Source: Dactylosporangium aurantiacum
GTDB taxonomy: Bacteria > Actinomycetota > Actinomycetes > Mycobacteriales > Micromonosporaceae
Assembly (NCBI RefSeq): GCF_000716715.1
Contig: NZ_JNYJ01000013.1
Coordinates: forward strand, 62,001-126,000
Direction: 5' to 3'
Length of the DNA stretch: 64,000 bases
A program made the position numbers and the translations under genes. This document shows, one piece after another, positions 50,817 to 59,310 of this stretch (positions within the stretch are counted from its first letter, which is position 1; the number at the start of each line of letters is the position of its first letter). The notes under the pieces are model-generated. The model was not told where the DNA came from, did not search any database, and saw only the letters and a list, made by a program, of their open reading frames with translations.

Positions 50817-51308
50817 GTGAGCGACGAGATGCTGGAAGATCCACGAATCACGGCCATGGGCCTGTTCGTCGAGGCGTTCACCGGGGTGAACGCGCGGCTC
50901 AACGTCCAGCTGGCCGAGCACGGCCTCGGCAACGTCGACTTCGAGGTGCTGGTCAGGTTGGCGCGTTCGCCCGGCGGTGAGCTGCGCATGACGGACCTCG
51001 CCGCGCAGACCGGCCTGTCCACGAGCGGCGTCACCCGGGTCGTGGACCGCCTGGAGCGCGACGGCCTGGCGACGCGGCGCGCCTGCCCGACGGACCGGCG
51101 CGGCTCGTTCACCGTGGTGACGCCCGCCGGCGTGGCGAAGATGCACCAGGTCCTGCCGGACCACCTCGCGCTCATCGAGGAGTGGTTCACCGGGCGGCTG
51201 TCGCCGGAGGCGCTGGAGGCCCTGCTGACCAGCCTCAGGACGATCCGCGACGCGGTCCGCCCCGGCGCGACGTCCGGCGCCGCGGCCCAGGCCTCCGCCA
51301 CCCACTGA
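50817..51308 (+). CDS. MarR-family transcriptional regulator
   Basis: A 163-residue winged-helix regulator: NVDFEVLVRLARSPGGELRM, LAAQTGLSTSGVTRVVDRLE and the wing ACPTDRRGSFTVVTPAG. GTG at 50817 overlaps the divergent promoter region of the yceI-like gene. MarR/YceI divergent pairs are common; induction by a lipophilic or redox signal is plausible. The open frame runs upstream to 50493 but that part is the shadow of yceI. Confidence 0.9.
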   Translation: MSDEMLEDPRITAMGLFVEAFTGVNARLNVQLAEHGLGNVDFEVLVRLARSPGGELRMTDLAAQTGLSTSGVTRVVDRLERDGLATRRACPTDRRGSFTVVTPAGVAKMHQVLPDHLALIEEWFTGRLSPEALEALLTSLRTIRDAVRPGATSGAAAQASATH

Positions 51309-51455
51309 CGCCCAGCGACTCACCGGTAACGCCACTGACGCCCGGCGGCGGTGACGGACGCTCCCTGACGCCGAGCGGCGTCACCACGAGCGCTCCTCGG
51401 TCGCTCGATCATGAAAAGTCGCTCGATTGTGAAAACCCGCGAACGCTACCGGCAG

Positions 51456-51482
51456 GATCACCGGCAGCTTCTGCCGGTGATC
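51456..51482. terminator. Bidirectional terminator
   Basis: Perfect 12-bp inverted repeat GATCACCGGCAG / CTGCCGGTGATC with a 3-base loop, in the 314-bp gap between convergent genes (51309-51622). The same gap has three imperfect repeats beginning TGACGCC at 51308-51385. Confidence 0.75.
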
Positions 51483-51622
51483 GCGCTGAATCGCGTGGAA
51501 AGCCGCAATCCGGATGAACGGCTTCGTTACTGTCCGGCCCGGGGAGGCACCGCACCACGGGGACCGGCACGGACGAAGCAGGTGGGAAGGCAACACGCGC
51601 CCGGGGGGTCTTCGTCCGTGCC

Positions 51623-53977
51623 CTATACCGTCCCGGCCAGCAGCGCCCGCTCGCGCGGCAGAAGCGCCAGCCGCCCCCGGGCACAGATGCCGTCCAGATC
51701 CTCGAGGGCACGCTGACGAGTCGCCGGATCCGCGCTCGCGGCCAGCCCGGTGAGCGCCTCCAGCACGTCCCGGATGTCGTCGCGGCCGGCGAGGTGGTTG
51801 GCCGCCGCCTCGAACGCGGTCGCCGCCGCCGGCCGGTCGCCGCGGGCCAGCGCCAGGTAACCGCCGATCATCGCCGACATGCCGGCGCTGCCGGGCAGTT
51901 CGGCCAGCTCGACCAGCACGTCGGCCGCGTCGTTGAGCCGGCCGGACTCGGCGAGCGCCTGGCCGAGCGTGCCCAGCGCCCGGACCCGGTGCGTCGGGTC
52001 GCCGATCTCCGCCGACGCGGCCGCGGCGCGGCGGGCCAGGTCGATCGCCTCGTCGAAGCGGCAGTCCAGGCGGGCGACCTCGGCCAGGTTCGCCTGAGCG
52101 AGGGCATGGACGCGGGCGTCGCCGGCCTCGACGGCGCGGCGTCCAGCGCCGGTCAGCCGCCGGGCCGCCGTGGCCAGATCACCGGCGCGGATGTCGTGCC
52201 ACGCCAGATTGTTCTGCGACACGGCGATCTCCCGTACCCGGCCGGCGCGGATCGCCAGGCCGAGCATCGCCTCGTTGTGCCGGCGCGACTCGTCGGGGCC
52301 ACCGACCGCCTGCCAGACCCCGGCGAGCACCGCACGGGCGGCCAGCTCACCGGACGTGTCGCCGAGACCGGCGAGCACCTCGAGCGCGGCCTCGGTCGGC
52401 CACAGCTCCGCGAAGCCGCGCCCGTGGGCCATTGCGAGCATCCCCGCCGCGACCTGAGCGGTTGCCCGCACGTGTAGGTCGCAGCCGGCGGTACGCGGAT
52501 CGTCCAGCAACCGCCGCAGCAGCTGGTGCGCCTCGACGTCGCGCCCGCGCAGCCGGCACCAGCGCGGGATGGCGCCGGCCAGGCGCAGCGCCGTCTCCGG
52601 GTCGCGGACAGAGGAATAGCGCAGCGCGGCGCGGATGTCGCTGTTGAGATAGTCGAGCCGGGAGACGGCGGCGCCGCTGGCCGGCCCGGTGAGGTCGGCC
52701 GCGAGCCGGGCCACGAACCGGGTGATGACCTGGGCGTGCCGCAGCCGGACGGCGCGCAGCTCGCCCAGCTCGACGCAGCGCTCGGCGGCGAAGTCGCGGA
52801 CCACGTCCAGCAGCCGGAAGCGCAGGTCACCCGGGCCGCGGACGCTGACCAGGCCGAGCCCGACGAGCCGGTCGAGCACCGCCTCGGCGTTGAACCCGAG
52901 CAGCGCCTCGGCCAGTTCGAGCGACCAGCGCCCCCGGAACATCGCGAGCCGGCGCAGGGCGGCCTGCTCCGGCTCGTCCAGCAGGTAGTAGCTCGCCGCG
53001 ACGGCGTCGCGGAGCCGTTGCCCGTCCGGGTCGGTGGGGGCGAGGTCGAGGACCCGGTTGCCGTACCGGGACAGCAGCTCCGGCAACTCCAGCACGCGCC
53101 CGCGGGCGGCGGCGAGCTCGATCGCGAGCGGCAGCCCGTCGAGGCGCCGGACCAGCTCGGCGACGGCGGGGATCTCCGCGTCCGGCACCGGTTCGCGGCG
53201 GACCTGCCGGAGCCGGTCGAGGAAGAGCGCGACGGCCGGGACACGGCGTACATCCGCCGGCGGACCCAACGCGTGGGGCAGCTCCAGCGGCTCGACCCGC
53301 CAGTCGACGGCGCCGGGCACGACGCCGGCCAGCGGGCTCCGGCTGGTGGCGAGGATCCTGACCTGTGGCGCCCGGGCGCGCAGCCAGGCGATCGCCTTGA
53401 CCGCGCTGCGGTGCGAGCGGTCGATGCCGTCGAGCACCAGCAGCGCCGGGCGGTCGGGCAGCTCCTCGGCGCGGGCCACGCCGAAGACCGCGGCGACCGC
53501 GGCGAACACGTCGGTGGGCTGCGACACGTCGGTGATCGTCACGGAGACCGCGGTGCCGGGGACCCGGTGCGCGACGGCGTGGGCGAGGCCGGTCTTGCCG
53601 ACGCCGGCGAGGCCGACGAGCACGATCAGCTCGGCGCGCTCCAGCAGGTCGAGCAGCTCGGCAATGTCGGCGCCGCGGCCGATCAGCGCCGGCGCGGTGG
53701 GCAGCGGCAGCGTCGTGGGGCTCGAGCTGACGGTCCCGGCGAGGAAGTCCTCCCGGTCGACGCCGACGAGGTCCAGTGCGTCGGCGAGCAGGGTGAGGGT
53801 GCCCCGCTGTGGCCGGGCGACCCGGCCGCGCTCCAGCTCGCGGAGGGTACGCACGCCCAGGCCGGCCCGGCCGGCCAGCTCTTCCTGCGTCAGTCCCCGG
53901 GCCAGGCGGCGGGTCCGCAACGCGGCGGCGAACCCTGCCCCGGCGCCCCGCGGATCATGATCCGCAACTGGAGACAT
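51623..53977 (-). CDS. XRE-NB-ARC-TPR regulator (STAND family)
   Basis: A 784-residue regulator. The XRE helix-turn-helix covers ~15-75 (LARGLTQEELAGRAGLGVRT, LRELERGRVARPQRGTLTLL). An NB-ARC-type ATPase follows with Walker A LVGLAGVGKTGLAHA (~115-130), Walker B ALLVLDGIDR and the ILATSRSPL sensor. TPR-like helices fill the last ~350 residues. Such proteins are signal-responsive transcriptional switches; ligand and targets are unknown. It lies 65 bp after the MMPL gene in the same direction. Confidence 0.88.
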   Translation of the reverse strand: MSPVADHDPRGAGAGFAAALRTRRLARGLTQEELAGRAGLGVRTLRELERGRVARPQRGTLTLLADALDLVGVDREDFLAGTVSSSPTTLPLPTAPALIGRGADIAELLDLLERAELIVLVGLAGVGKTGLAHAVAHRVPGTAVSVTITDVSQPTDVFAAVAAVFGVARAEELPDRPALLVLDGIDRSHRSAVKAIAWLRARAPQVRILATSRSPLAGVVPGAVDWRVEPLELPHALGPPADVRRVPAVALFLDRLRQVRREPVPDAEIPAVAELVRRLDGLPLAIELAAARGRVLELPELLSRYGNRVLDLAPTDPDGQRLRDAVAASYYLLDEPEQAALRRLAMFRGRWSLELAEALLGFNAEAVLDRLVGLGLVSVRGPGDLRFRLLDVVRDFAAERCVELGELRAVRLRHAQVITRFVARLAADLTGPASGAAVSRLDYLNSDIRAALRYSSVRDPETALRLAGAIPRWCRLRGRDVEAHQLLRRLLDDPRTAGCDLHVRATAQVAAGMLAMAHGRGFAELWPTEAALEVLAGLGDTSGELAARAVLAGVWQAVGGPDESRRHNEAMLGLAIRAGRVREIAVSQNNLAWHDIRAGDLATAARRLTGAGRRAVEAGDARVHALAQANLAEVARLDCRFDEAIDLARRAAAASAEIGDPTHRVRALGTLGQALAESGRLNDAADVLVELAELPGSAGMSAMIGGYLALARGDRPAAATAFEAAANHLAGRDDIRDVLEALTGLAASADPATRQRALEDLDGICARGRLALLPRERALLAGTV

Positions 53978-54041
53978 GTTGAGGAAGGGTACTAATCGCA
54001 GCGGTGCCGAAGAAGCCAGACGTCGGAACCACGACGGTTAT

Positions 54042-56426
54042 CTATACGTTATCTACGGGCGGCGTATCGGCCGGCGGCTTGCGGCTGAGCGCGGGCACCT
54101 CGACCGTCAGCTCCTCCGACGGCGGCCGCGGTGCGGGCACCTCCACCGTCAGCTCGTCGGCCGGCGACACCGCCGTCGTGCCGGCCGGAGCGGCCGCCGC
54201 GGTCGAGCCGGAAGTCGTCGCGGCCGTCGAACCGGGAGCCGCCTCGGAGCCCGAGCCCGCCTTTGCGCCCGAACCCGCCTTTGCGATGGAAGCCGCCTTG
54301 GAGCCCGAAGCCGGCGCGGCCTTCTTCGGCGGGCGCGGTGCCGAGGTCGCGGGCGTGGCGCCCAGCGGGCCGAGGAACTTCGGCGCCCACCAGTTCCAGC
54401 TGTCCAGCATCGTCATCAGCGCCGGCAGCAGCAGCCCGCGCACCACCGTGACGTCGATGATCACGGCGACCGTCATGCCGACGCCGATCTCCTTCACCGC
54501 GACGAGCCCGCCGACCGTGAAGCCGAGGAACACGATGACGATGCAGATCGCCGCCGCGGTCACCACCGGACCCGACTTCGTGATGCCGCGCAGCACCGCC
54601 CGGTTGGTGTCGGGGCGCTGGTCGTACTCCTCCTTGATGCGCGCCAGGAGGAACACCTCGTAGTCCATCGAGAGGCCGAAGATGAAGACGAACAGCAGCA
54701 CCGGGGTCGTCAGGTCGATGCCGCCCCAGGAGTCGAAGAAGAGCGGCAGCTGCCCCCAGCCCCACTGGAACACCACGACCAGGACCCCGAGCGTGGCGAT
54801 CAGCGTCAGCAGGTTCATCAGGACGGCCTTGAGCGGGATGACCACGGAGCCGGTGAGCAGGAAGAGCACCACGACCGTCACGACGAGGACGATGAGCACC
54901 GCGATCGGCAGCCGCCGGGCGAGGGAGTCCTGATAGTCGATGACCTCGGCGCTCGGGCCGGTGACCCACTTCGGGAACGGCGTCGACATGGCCCGCACCT
55001 TGCGCACCAGCTCCAGCGACTCCTCCCCGCCGACCTCGCCCTTCGGGGTGAGGTCGAGCACTGTCCAGCCCTTGGGCACGTCGGGCCGGACCTCCTGGCG
55101 GAACACCTGGGCGTTGAGCTGGTTGTTGATCTGGTTCATGAACATGCGCACGTCGGCGCGTTCGGGGCCGGCCTGCACCAGCACCACCACGTCCTCGGGG
55201 TGGTTGTTGTTGAACTTCTGCTGCAGCGCGTCGTACGCCTGCCGCGCCTCGTTGCTGTGCGGCAGCGCCCGCGCGTCGGAGTTGGCGAAGTTCGCCCCGA
55301 GCAGCGGCGCGGCGAGCACCAGCAGCCCGACGGTCACGCCGAGTGCGACCGGTCCCGGCGACTGCTGCGCCTTGGTCGCGAGCCGCGCCAGCAGATCCGT
55401 CCTGAAGGTGAACCGTCCCTCGCCGGCCGCCGGAATCCTCTCCTTGGCGAGCGACAGCAGCGCCGGTACCAGCGTCAGAGCGGCAACCGTCGCCAGCACG
55501 ACGACGGCGGCACCGCCGAGCGCGACGGCGGCGAGCAGCGGCTCGGCGAACACCGTCAGCCCCGCGAGGGTCGCCGCGACCGCGATGCCGGAGATGGCGA
55601 CCGCCCGGCCGGATCGCGCGACCGCCTCGACGAGCGCCTCGGCCGGCTCGCGCAGCAGCCGCTCCTCGCGGAAGCGGGCGACGATCAGCAGCGAGTAGTC
55701 GACGGCGAGCCCGATGCCGAGCAGGGTCACCACGTTGAGGGAGTACTCGCTGACCTTCGTCGCGAAACTCAGGACGAGCAGGAGCAGCAGCGAGCCGGTC
55801 ACGCCCACCAGCGCCACGGCGAGCGGCAGGCCGGCCGCGATCACCCCACCGAAGATCAGCACGAGCGCGACGAGCAGCGCCACGAGCGCGATGCTCTCGC
55901 CGATCGCCAGGTCACGCACCGACTGCTCGCCGAACGCGCGCTCCGCGAGCTTCGTGCCACCGACCGTGACCTTCGGCGCCTCGATCTGCTTGAGGCGAGC
56001 CTTGACCTTGTCCTCGAGCTGCTCGCGGGCGTCCTCGCCGAGCGCCGGGTCGAGCTCGACGCGCACCGTCGAGCTCATGTTGTCGGCGCCGATCTGACCG
56101 CCGGGGCCGTTGTAGAGGTCGTGGACCTCCTTGACCCCCGCCATGGCCTTGATCTCCTGGCCGGCCTTGGTGACGCTGGCGTTGAGCCCCGGGTCGTAGA
56201 CGTCTTTGCCCTCGATGACGGCGATCACCATCGAGCCCTCGGGGGCGAGCTCGTCGATGCGCTGCTGGGCGACGGCCGACTCACTGTCGGCGCGGTTGGT
56301 GCTGGTGGTGGCGAGCCGGTCGAACAACCCGCCACCGAACACCGCACCCGCCACGGTCACCGCCAGCCACAGGCCGATGACAGGCCAGCGGTAGCGGTCC
56401 ATGAGCGTGCCCAGTTTCGCGAACAT
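54042..56426 (-). CDS. MMPL-family (RND-like) membrane transporter
   Basis: A 794-residue transporter with twelve expected helices in two halves and two large outer loops. Typical motifs: VTLLGIGLAVDYSLLIVARF, REERLLREP, GVTGSLLLLLVLSF, and in the second half LLFVFIFGLSMDYEVFLLAR with IKEEYD. MMPL proteins export lipids, siderophores or polyketides by proton motive force. The ~110-residue cytoplasmic C-terminus is Ala/Ser/Lys-rich and contains ELTVEVPA twice. ATG 56426 is preferred to TTG 56438. Substrate not deducible. Confidence 0.92.
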   Translation of the reverse strand: MFAKLGTLMDRYRWPVIGLWLAVTVAGAVFGGGLFDRLATTSTNRADSESAVAQQRIDELAPEGSMVIAVIEGKDVYDPGLNASVTKAGQEIKAMAGVKEVHDLYNGPGGQIGADNMSSTVRVELDPALGEDAREQLEDKVKARLKQIEAPKVTVGGTKLAERAFGEQSVRDLAIGESIALVALLVALVLIFGGVIAAGLPLAVALVGVTGSLLLLLVLSFATKVSEYSLNVVTLLGIGLAVDYSLLIVARFREERLLREPAEALVEAVARSGRAVAISGIAVAATLAGLTVFAEPLLAAVALGGAAVVVLATVAALTLVPALLSLAKERIPAAGEGRFTFRTDLLARLATKAQQSPGPVALGVTVGLLVLAAPLLGANFANSDARALPHSNEARQAYDALQQKFNNNHPEDVVVLVQAGPERADVRMFMNQINNQLNAQVFRQEVRPDVPKGWTVLDLTPKGEVGGEESLELVRKVRAMSTPFPKWVTGPSAEVIDYQDSLARRLPIAVLIVLVVTVVVLFLLTGSVVIPLKAVLMNLLTLIATLGVLVVVFQWGWGQLPLFFDSWGGIDLTTPVLLFVFIFGLSMDYEVFLLARIKEEYDQRPDTNRAVLRGITKSGPVVTAAAICIVIVFLGFTVGGLVAVKEIGVGMTVAVIIDVTVVRGLLLPALMTMLDSWNWWAPKFLGPLGATPATSAPRPPKKAAPASGSKAASIAKAGSGAKAGSGSEAAPGSTAATTSGSTAAAAPAGTTAVSPADELTVEVPAPRPPSEELTVEVPALSRKPPADTPPVDNV

Positions 56427-56474
56427 CGGAGTATGCAAGCACGGCGCCCGAGCCGGGCGAAATCCCCCGTGTCG

Positions 56475-57632
56475 CTAGAGCCCCAGGGACCGAGAGATGA
56501 TCATCCGCTGGACCTCTGAGGTGCCCTCGCCGATCTCGAGGATCTTCGCGTCCCGCCACATCCGGGCGACCGGGGTCTCATTCATGAAGCCGTAACCGCC
56601 GTGGACCTGGGTCGCCTCACGGGCGTTGGTGACCGCGGCGTCGCTGGCCTGCAGCTTGGCGATGGCCGCCTGCCGCTTGAACTCGCGGCCGCTGACCAGG
56701 CGGGACGCGGCGTCGTAGTAGGCCAGCCGGGCGGTGTGCGCCCTGGCCTCCATGTCGGCGAGCTTGAACTGGATCGCCTGGTACTCCCCGATCGCCTTGC
56801 CGAACGCGCGGCGCTGCTTGGCGTAGGCGACCGACTCGTCGACGCAGCCCTGGGCCAGGCCCACCCCGAGCGCCGCGAACGCGACCCGGCCCTCGTCGAG
56901 GATCTGCAGGAACTGGGCATAGCCGCGGCCGCGCTCGCCGAGCAGGTTGGCGGCCGGCACCCGGACGTCGTCGAAGCTCAGCTCGTGCGTGTCGGAGGCG
57001 CACCAGCCGACCTTGGAGTAGCCGGGCTGGACGGTGAAGCCCGGGGTGCCGCTCGGCACGATGATCGCCGAGAGCTCCTTGGAGCCGTCAGGGTTGACGC
57101 CGGTGACCGCGGTGACGGTCACCAGTGCGGTGATGTCGGTGCCGGAGTTGGTGATGAACGCCTTGGAGCCGTTGATCACCCATTCGCCGGTGGCCTCGTC
57201 GAGCACGGCCCTGGTCTGGGTGCCGCCGGCGTCGGAGCCGGCGCCGGGCTCGGTGAGGCCGAACGCGGCCAGCGCCTCACCGGAGACGAGCCGCGGCAGC
57301 CAGTGGGCCTTCTGCTCGTCGGTGCCGAACCGGTAGATCGGCATGGCGCCGAGGGAGATGCCGGCCTCCAGGGTGACGGCGACGGAGGAGTCGACCCGGG
57401 CCAGCTCCTCCAGGGCGACGCAGAGGGCGAAGTAGTCGCCGCCCATGCCGCCGTACTGCTCGGGGAAGGGCAGCCCGAACAGGCCCATCTTGCCCATCTG
57501 GCGCACCACGTCGTACGGGAACGCGTGCCGCTCGTAGTAGTCGCCGATGACGGGTGCGACGACGTCGTTGGCGAACTCGCGGACGCTGAGGCGGAGGGCT
57601 TCGAGATCCTCGCCGAGGGTGAAGTCGACCAT
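56475..57632 (-). CDS. Acyl-CoA dehydrogenase (isovaleryl/short-chain type)
   Basis: A 385-residue FAD enzyme. Seen are AFGLTEPGAGSDAGGTQTRA (FAD/substrate signature), VINGSKAFITNSGTDITALV, FDDVRVPAANLLGERGRGYA, the QVHGGYGFMNETPVARMWRD block and KILEIGEGTSEVQRMIISRS at the end. It lies 12 bp after the acyl-CoA carboxylase beta-subunit gene. With the carboxylase, HMG-CoA lyase and biotin carboxylase nearby it fits the isovaleryl-CoA step of leucine breakdown (LiuA-like); substrate assignment is inference. Confidence 0.9.
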   Translation of the reverse strand: MVDFTLGEDLEALRLSVREFANDVVAPVIGDYYERHAFPYDVVRQMGKMGLFGLPFPEQYGGMGGDYFALCVALEELARVDSSVAVTLEAGISLGAMPIYRFGTDEQKAHWLPRLVSGEALAAFGLTEPGAGSDAGGTQTRAVLDEATGEWVINGSKAFITNSGTDITALVTVTAVTGVNPDGSKELSAIIVPSGTPGFTVQPGYSKVGWCASDTHELSFDDVRVPAANLLGERGRGYAQFLQILDEGRVAFAALGVGLAQGCVDESVAYAKQRRAFGKAIGEYQAIQFKLADMEARAHTARLAYYDAASRLVSGREFKRQAAIAKLQASDAAVTNAREATQVHGGYGFMNETPVARMWRDAKILEIGEGTSEVQRMIISRSLGL

Positions 57633-57644
57633 GACAGGTGCCTC

Positions 57645-59147
57645 TCAGACGGGCGTCACGCCGTGGCGACGGCGCGAGAATTGACGGTTCTTGCCGGCAG
57701 CGGCGGCGAAGCGGCGGGTCAGCTCGTGGCGCAGCGCGCCCGGCTCGACGACCGTGTCGACCACCAGCTCACTGGCCAGGCGCATGATGTCGATGTCGCG
57801 CTCGTACTCGGCGCGCCTGTCCGCGACGAACGCGGCGCGGGTCTCGTCGTCGGGCAGGGCGGCGATCTTGTTCGCGTACACCGCGTTGACCGCGGCTTCG
57901 GCGCCCATGACGGCGATCTTGGCGGTGGGCAGCGCGATCGTGGCGTCGGGCTCGAAGCCCGGGCCGGCCATCGCGTACAGGCCGGCGCCGTACGCCTTGC
58001 GGACCACGACACAGATCTTGGGCACGGTCGCCTCGGAGATCGCGGTGATCATCTTGGCGCCATGCCGGATGATGCCCTGCTTCTCCACCGCCGAGCCGAC
58101 CATGAAGCCGGGCACGTCGGCGAGGAACAGCAGGGGCACGTTGAACGCGTCGCAGAGCTGCACGAACCGGGTCGCCTTGTCGGCGGAGTCGACGAAGAGC
58201 ACCCCGCCCTTGAACATCGAGTTGTTGGCCACCACGCCCACCGGCTTGCCGTCGATGCGGGCGAACCCGGTGGTGAGCTCGCGCGCCCACAGCGCCTGGA
58301 TCTCGAAGAACGAGCCCTCGTCGACGAGACCCTTGACGAACCGGCGCATATCGAATGCCTGGCGCTCGCTGGCGGGGATCTCGGGCAGGCCCGTGGCGTC
58401 GGCCGCGGCGGCGACCGGAGCGGGCATCGTCCAGTTGGACGGCAGGTACGACAGGTACCGCCGGACCGTCTCGATCGCGTCGGCCTCGGTCTTGCACAGG
58501 AAGTGCCCGACGCCGGACTCCGCGCAGTGCACCCGCGCGCCGCCCATGGCCTCCAGGGTGGTCTTCTCGCCGGTGACCATCTCGACCATGCGGTCGGAGC
58601 CGAGGTACATCGAGGCGTTGCCCTCGACCATCGCGACGACGTCGCAGAAGGCGGGGATGTAGGCGCCGCCGGCGGCGGACGGGCCGAACAGGGCGCAGGC
58701 CTGCGGGATGCTGCCGCTGGCGCGGACCTGGGTGTGGAAGATGCGCCCGGCGCCGCGCCGGCCGGGGAAGAGCTCGACCTGGTCGGTGATGCGGGCGCCG
58801 GCGGAGTCCACCAGGTACACCATGGGGACGCCGGTGTCGTAGGCCTGCTCGATGATCCGGATGATCTTTTCGACGGTCCTGGCCCCCCAGGAGCCGGCCT
58901 TGACCGTCGAGTCGTTGGCCATCAGGCAGACGGGCCGGCCGTCGACGGTCGCGGTGCCGGTGATGACGCCGTCCGCCGGGAGGCCTTCGGCCATGACGTT
59001 GGCGAACAGGCCGTCCTCGACGAAGGTGCCCTCGTCGACGAGCAGCGCGACCCGCTCCCGGGCGAAGAGCTTCCCCCGGTCGGCGTTGGCCTTGTGGTAC
59101 TTCTCGGCACCGCCGGCCTCGACGCGCTTCCGAAGACCCTCCAGCAT
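57645..59147 (-). CDS. Acyl-CoA carboxylase carboxyltransferase (beta) subunit
   Basis: A 500-residue carboxyltransferase of the MCC/PCC type. The acyl-CoA side has GVPMVYLVDSAGARITDQVE and GRIFHTQVRASGSIPQACAL, with the oxyanion loop FGPSAAGGAYIPAFCDVVAM. The carboxybiotin side has LFLADVPGFMVGSAVEKQGI and CVVVRKAYGAGLYAMAGPGF. Context points to 3-methylcrotonyl-CoA carboxylase (LiuB-like). First gene of its transcript, downstream of a long palindrome likely bound by a TetR-type repressor. Confidence 0.92.
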   Translation of the reverse strand: MLEGLRKRVEAGGAEKYHKANADRGKLFARERVALLVDEGTFVEDGLFANVMAEGLPADGVITGTATVDGRPVCLMANDSTVKAGSWGARTVEKIIRIIEQAYDTGVPMVYLVDSAGARITDQVELFPGRRGAGRIFHTQVRASGSIPQACALFGPSAAGGAYIPAFCDVVAMVEGNASMYLGSDRMVEMVTGEKTTLEAMGGARVHCAESGVGHFLCKTEADAIETVRRYLSYLPSNWTMPAPVAAAADATGLPEIPASERQAFDMRRFVKGLVDEGSFFEIQALWARELTTGFARIDGKPVGVVANNSMFKGGVLFVDSADKATRFVQLCDAFNVPLLFLADVPGFMVGSAVEKQGIIRHGAKMITAISEATVPKICVVVRKAYGAGLYAMAGPGFEPDATIALPTAKIAVMGAEAAVNAVYANKIAALPDDETRAAFVADRRAEYERDIDIMRLASELVVDTVVEPGALRHELTRRFAAAAGKNRQFSRRRHGVTPV

Positions 59148-59169
59148 GGTGCGACCTCCGCAACGGCTA

Positions 59170-59203
59170 CCTGAACGATCGTTATGCCTAACGATCGTTC
59201 AGG
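59170..59203. promoter_or_regulatory. TetR-type operator upstream of the carboxyltransferase gene
   Basis: Perfect 15-bp arms CCTGAACGATCGTTA / TAACGATCGTTCAGG with a 4-base spacer, 23 bp upstream of the start. Each arm contains the ACGATCGT palindrome, so two dimers could bind. Such sites are typical of TetR repressors of acyl-CoA catabolism. The regulator gene is not in the window. Confidence 0.75.
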
Positions 59204-59310
59204 TTAGCCGAAGCAGAGGTCAAGTACCAATGGCTCGTCGGGCACGGGTCGGTGTGTACCCGGCGTGGCCCGGGTCCCCCTGCGGATCAGAGGGACCCCG
59301 GTACCCGCTG

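Noticed and set aside
50141..51301. 386-codon minus frame making YceI appear to have a long N-terminus
   Set aside because: The extra part is antisense to the MarR gene; YceI has its own ATG with GGAGGGC at 50719 and a promoter upstream.
53976..56519. 847-codon open frame on the plus strand across the MMPL gene
   Set aside because: Antisense shadow with Asp/His/Arg-rich random composition; the minus frame has clear MMPL motifs.
56601..59174. 857-codon plus-strand frame across the dehydrogenase and carboxyltransferase genes
   Set aside because: Spans two well-supported genes antisense and shows no domain.
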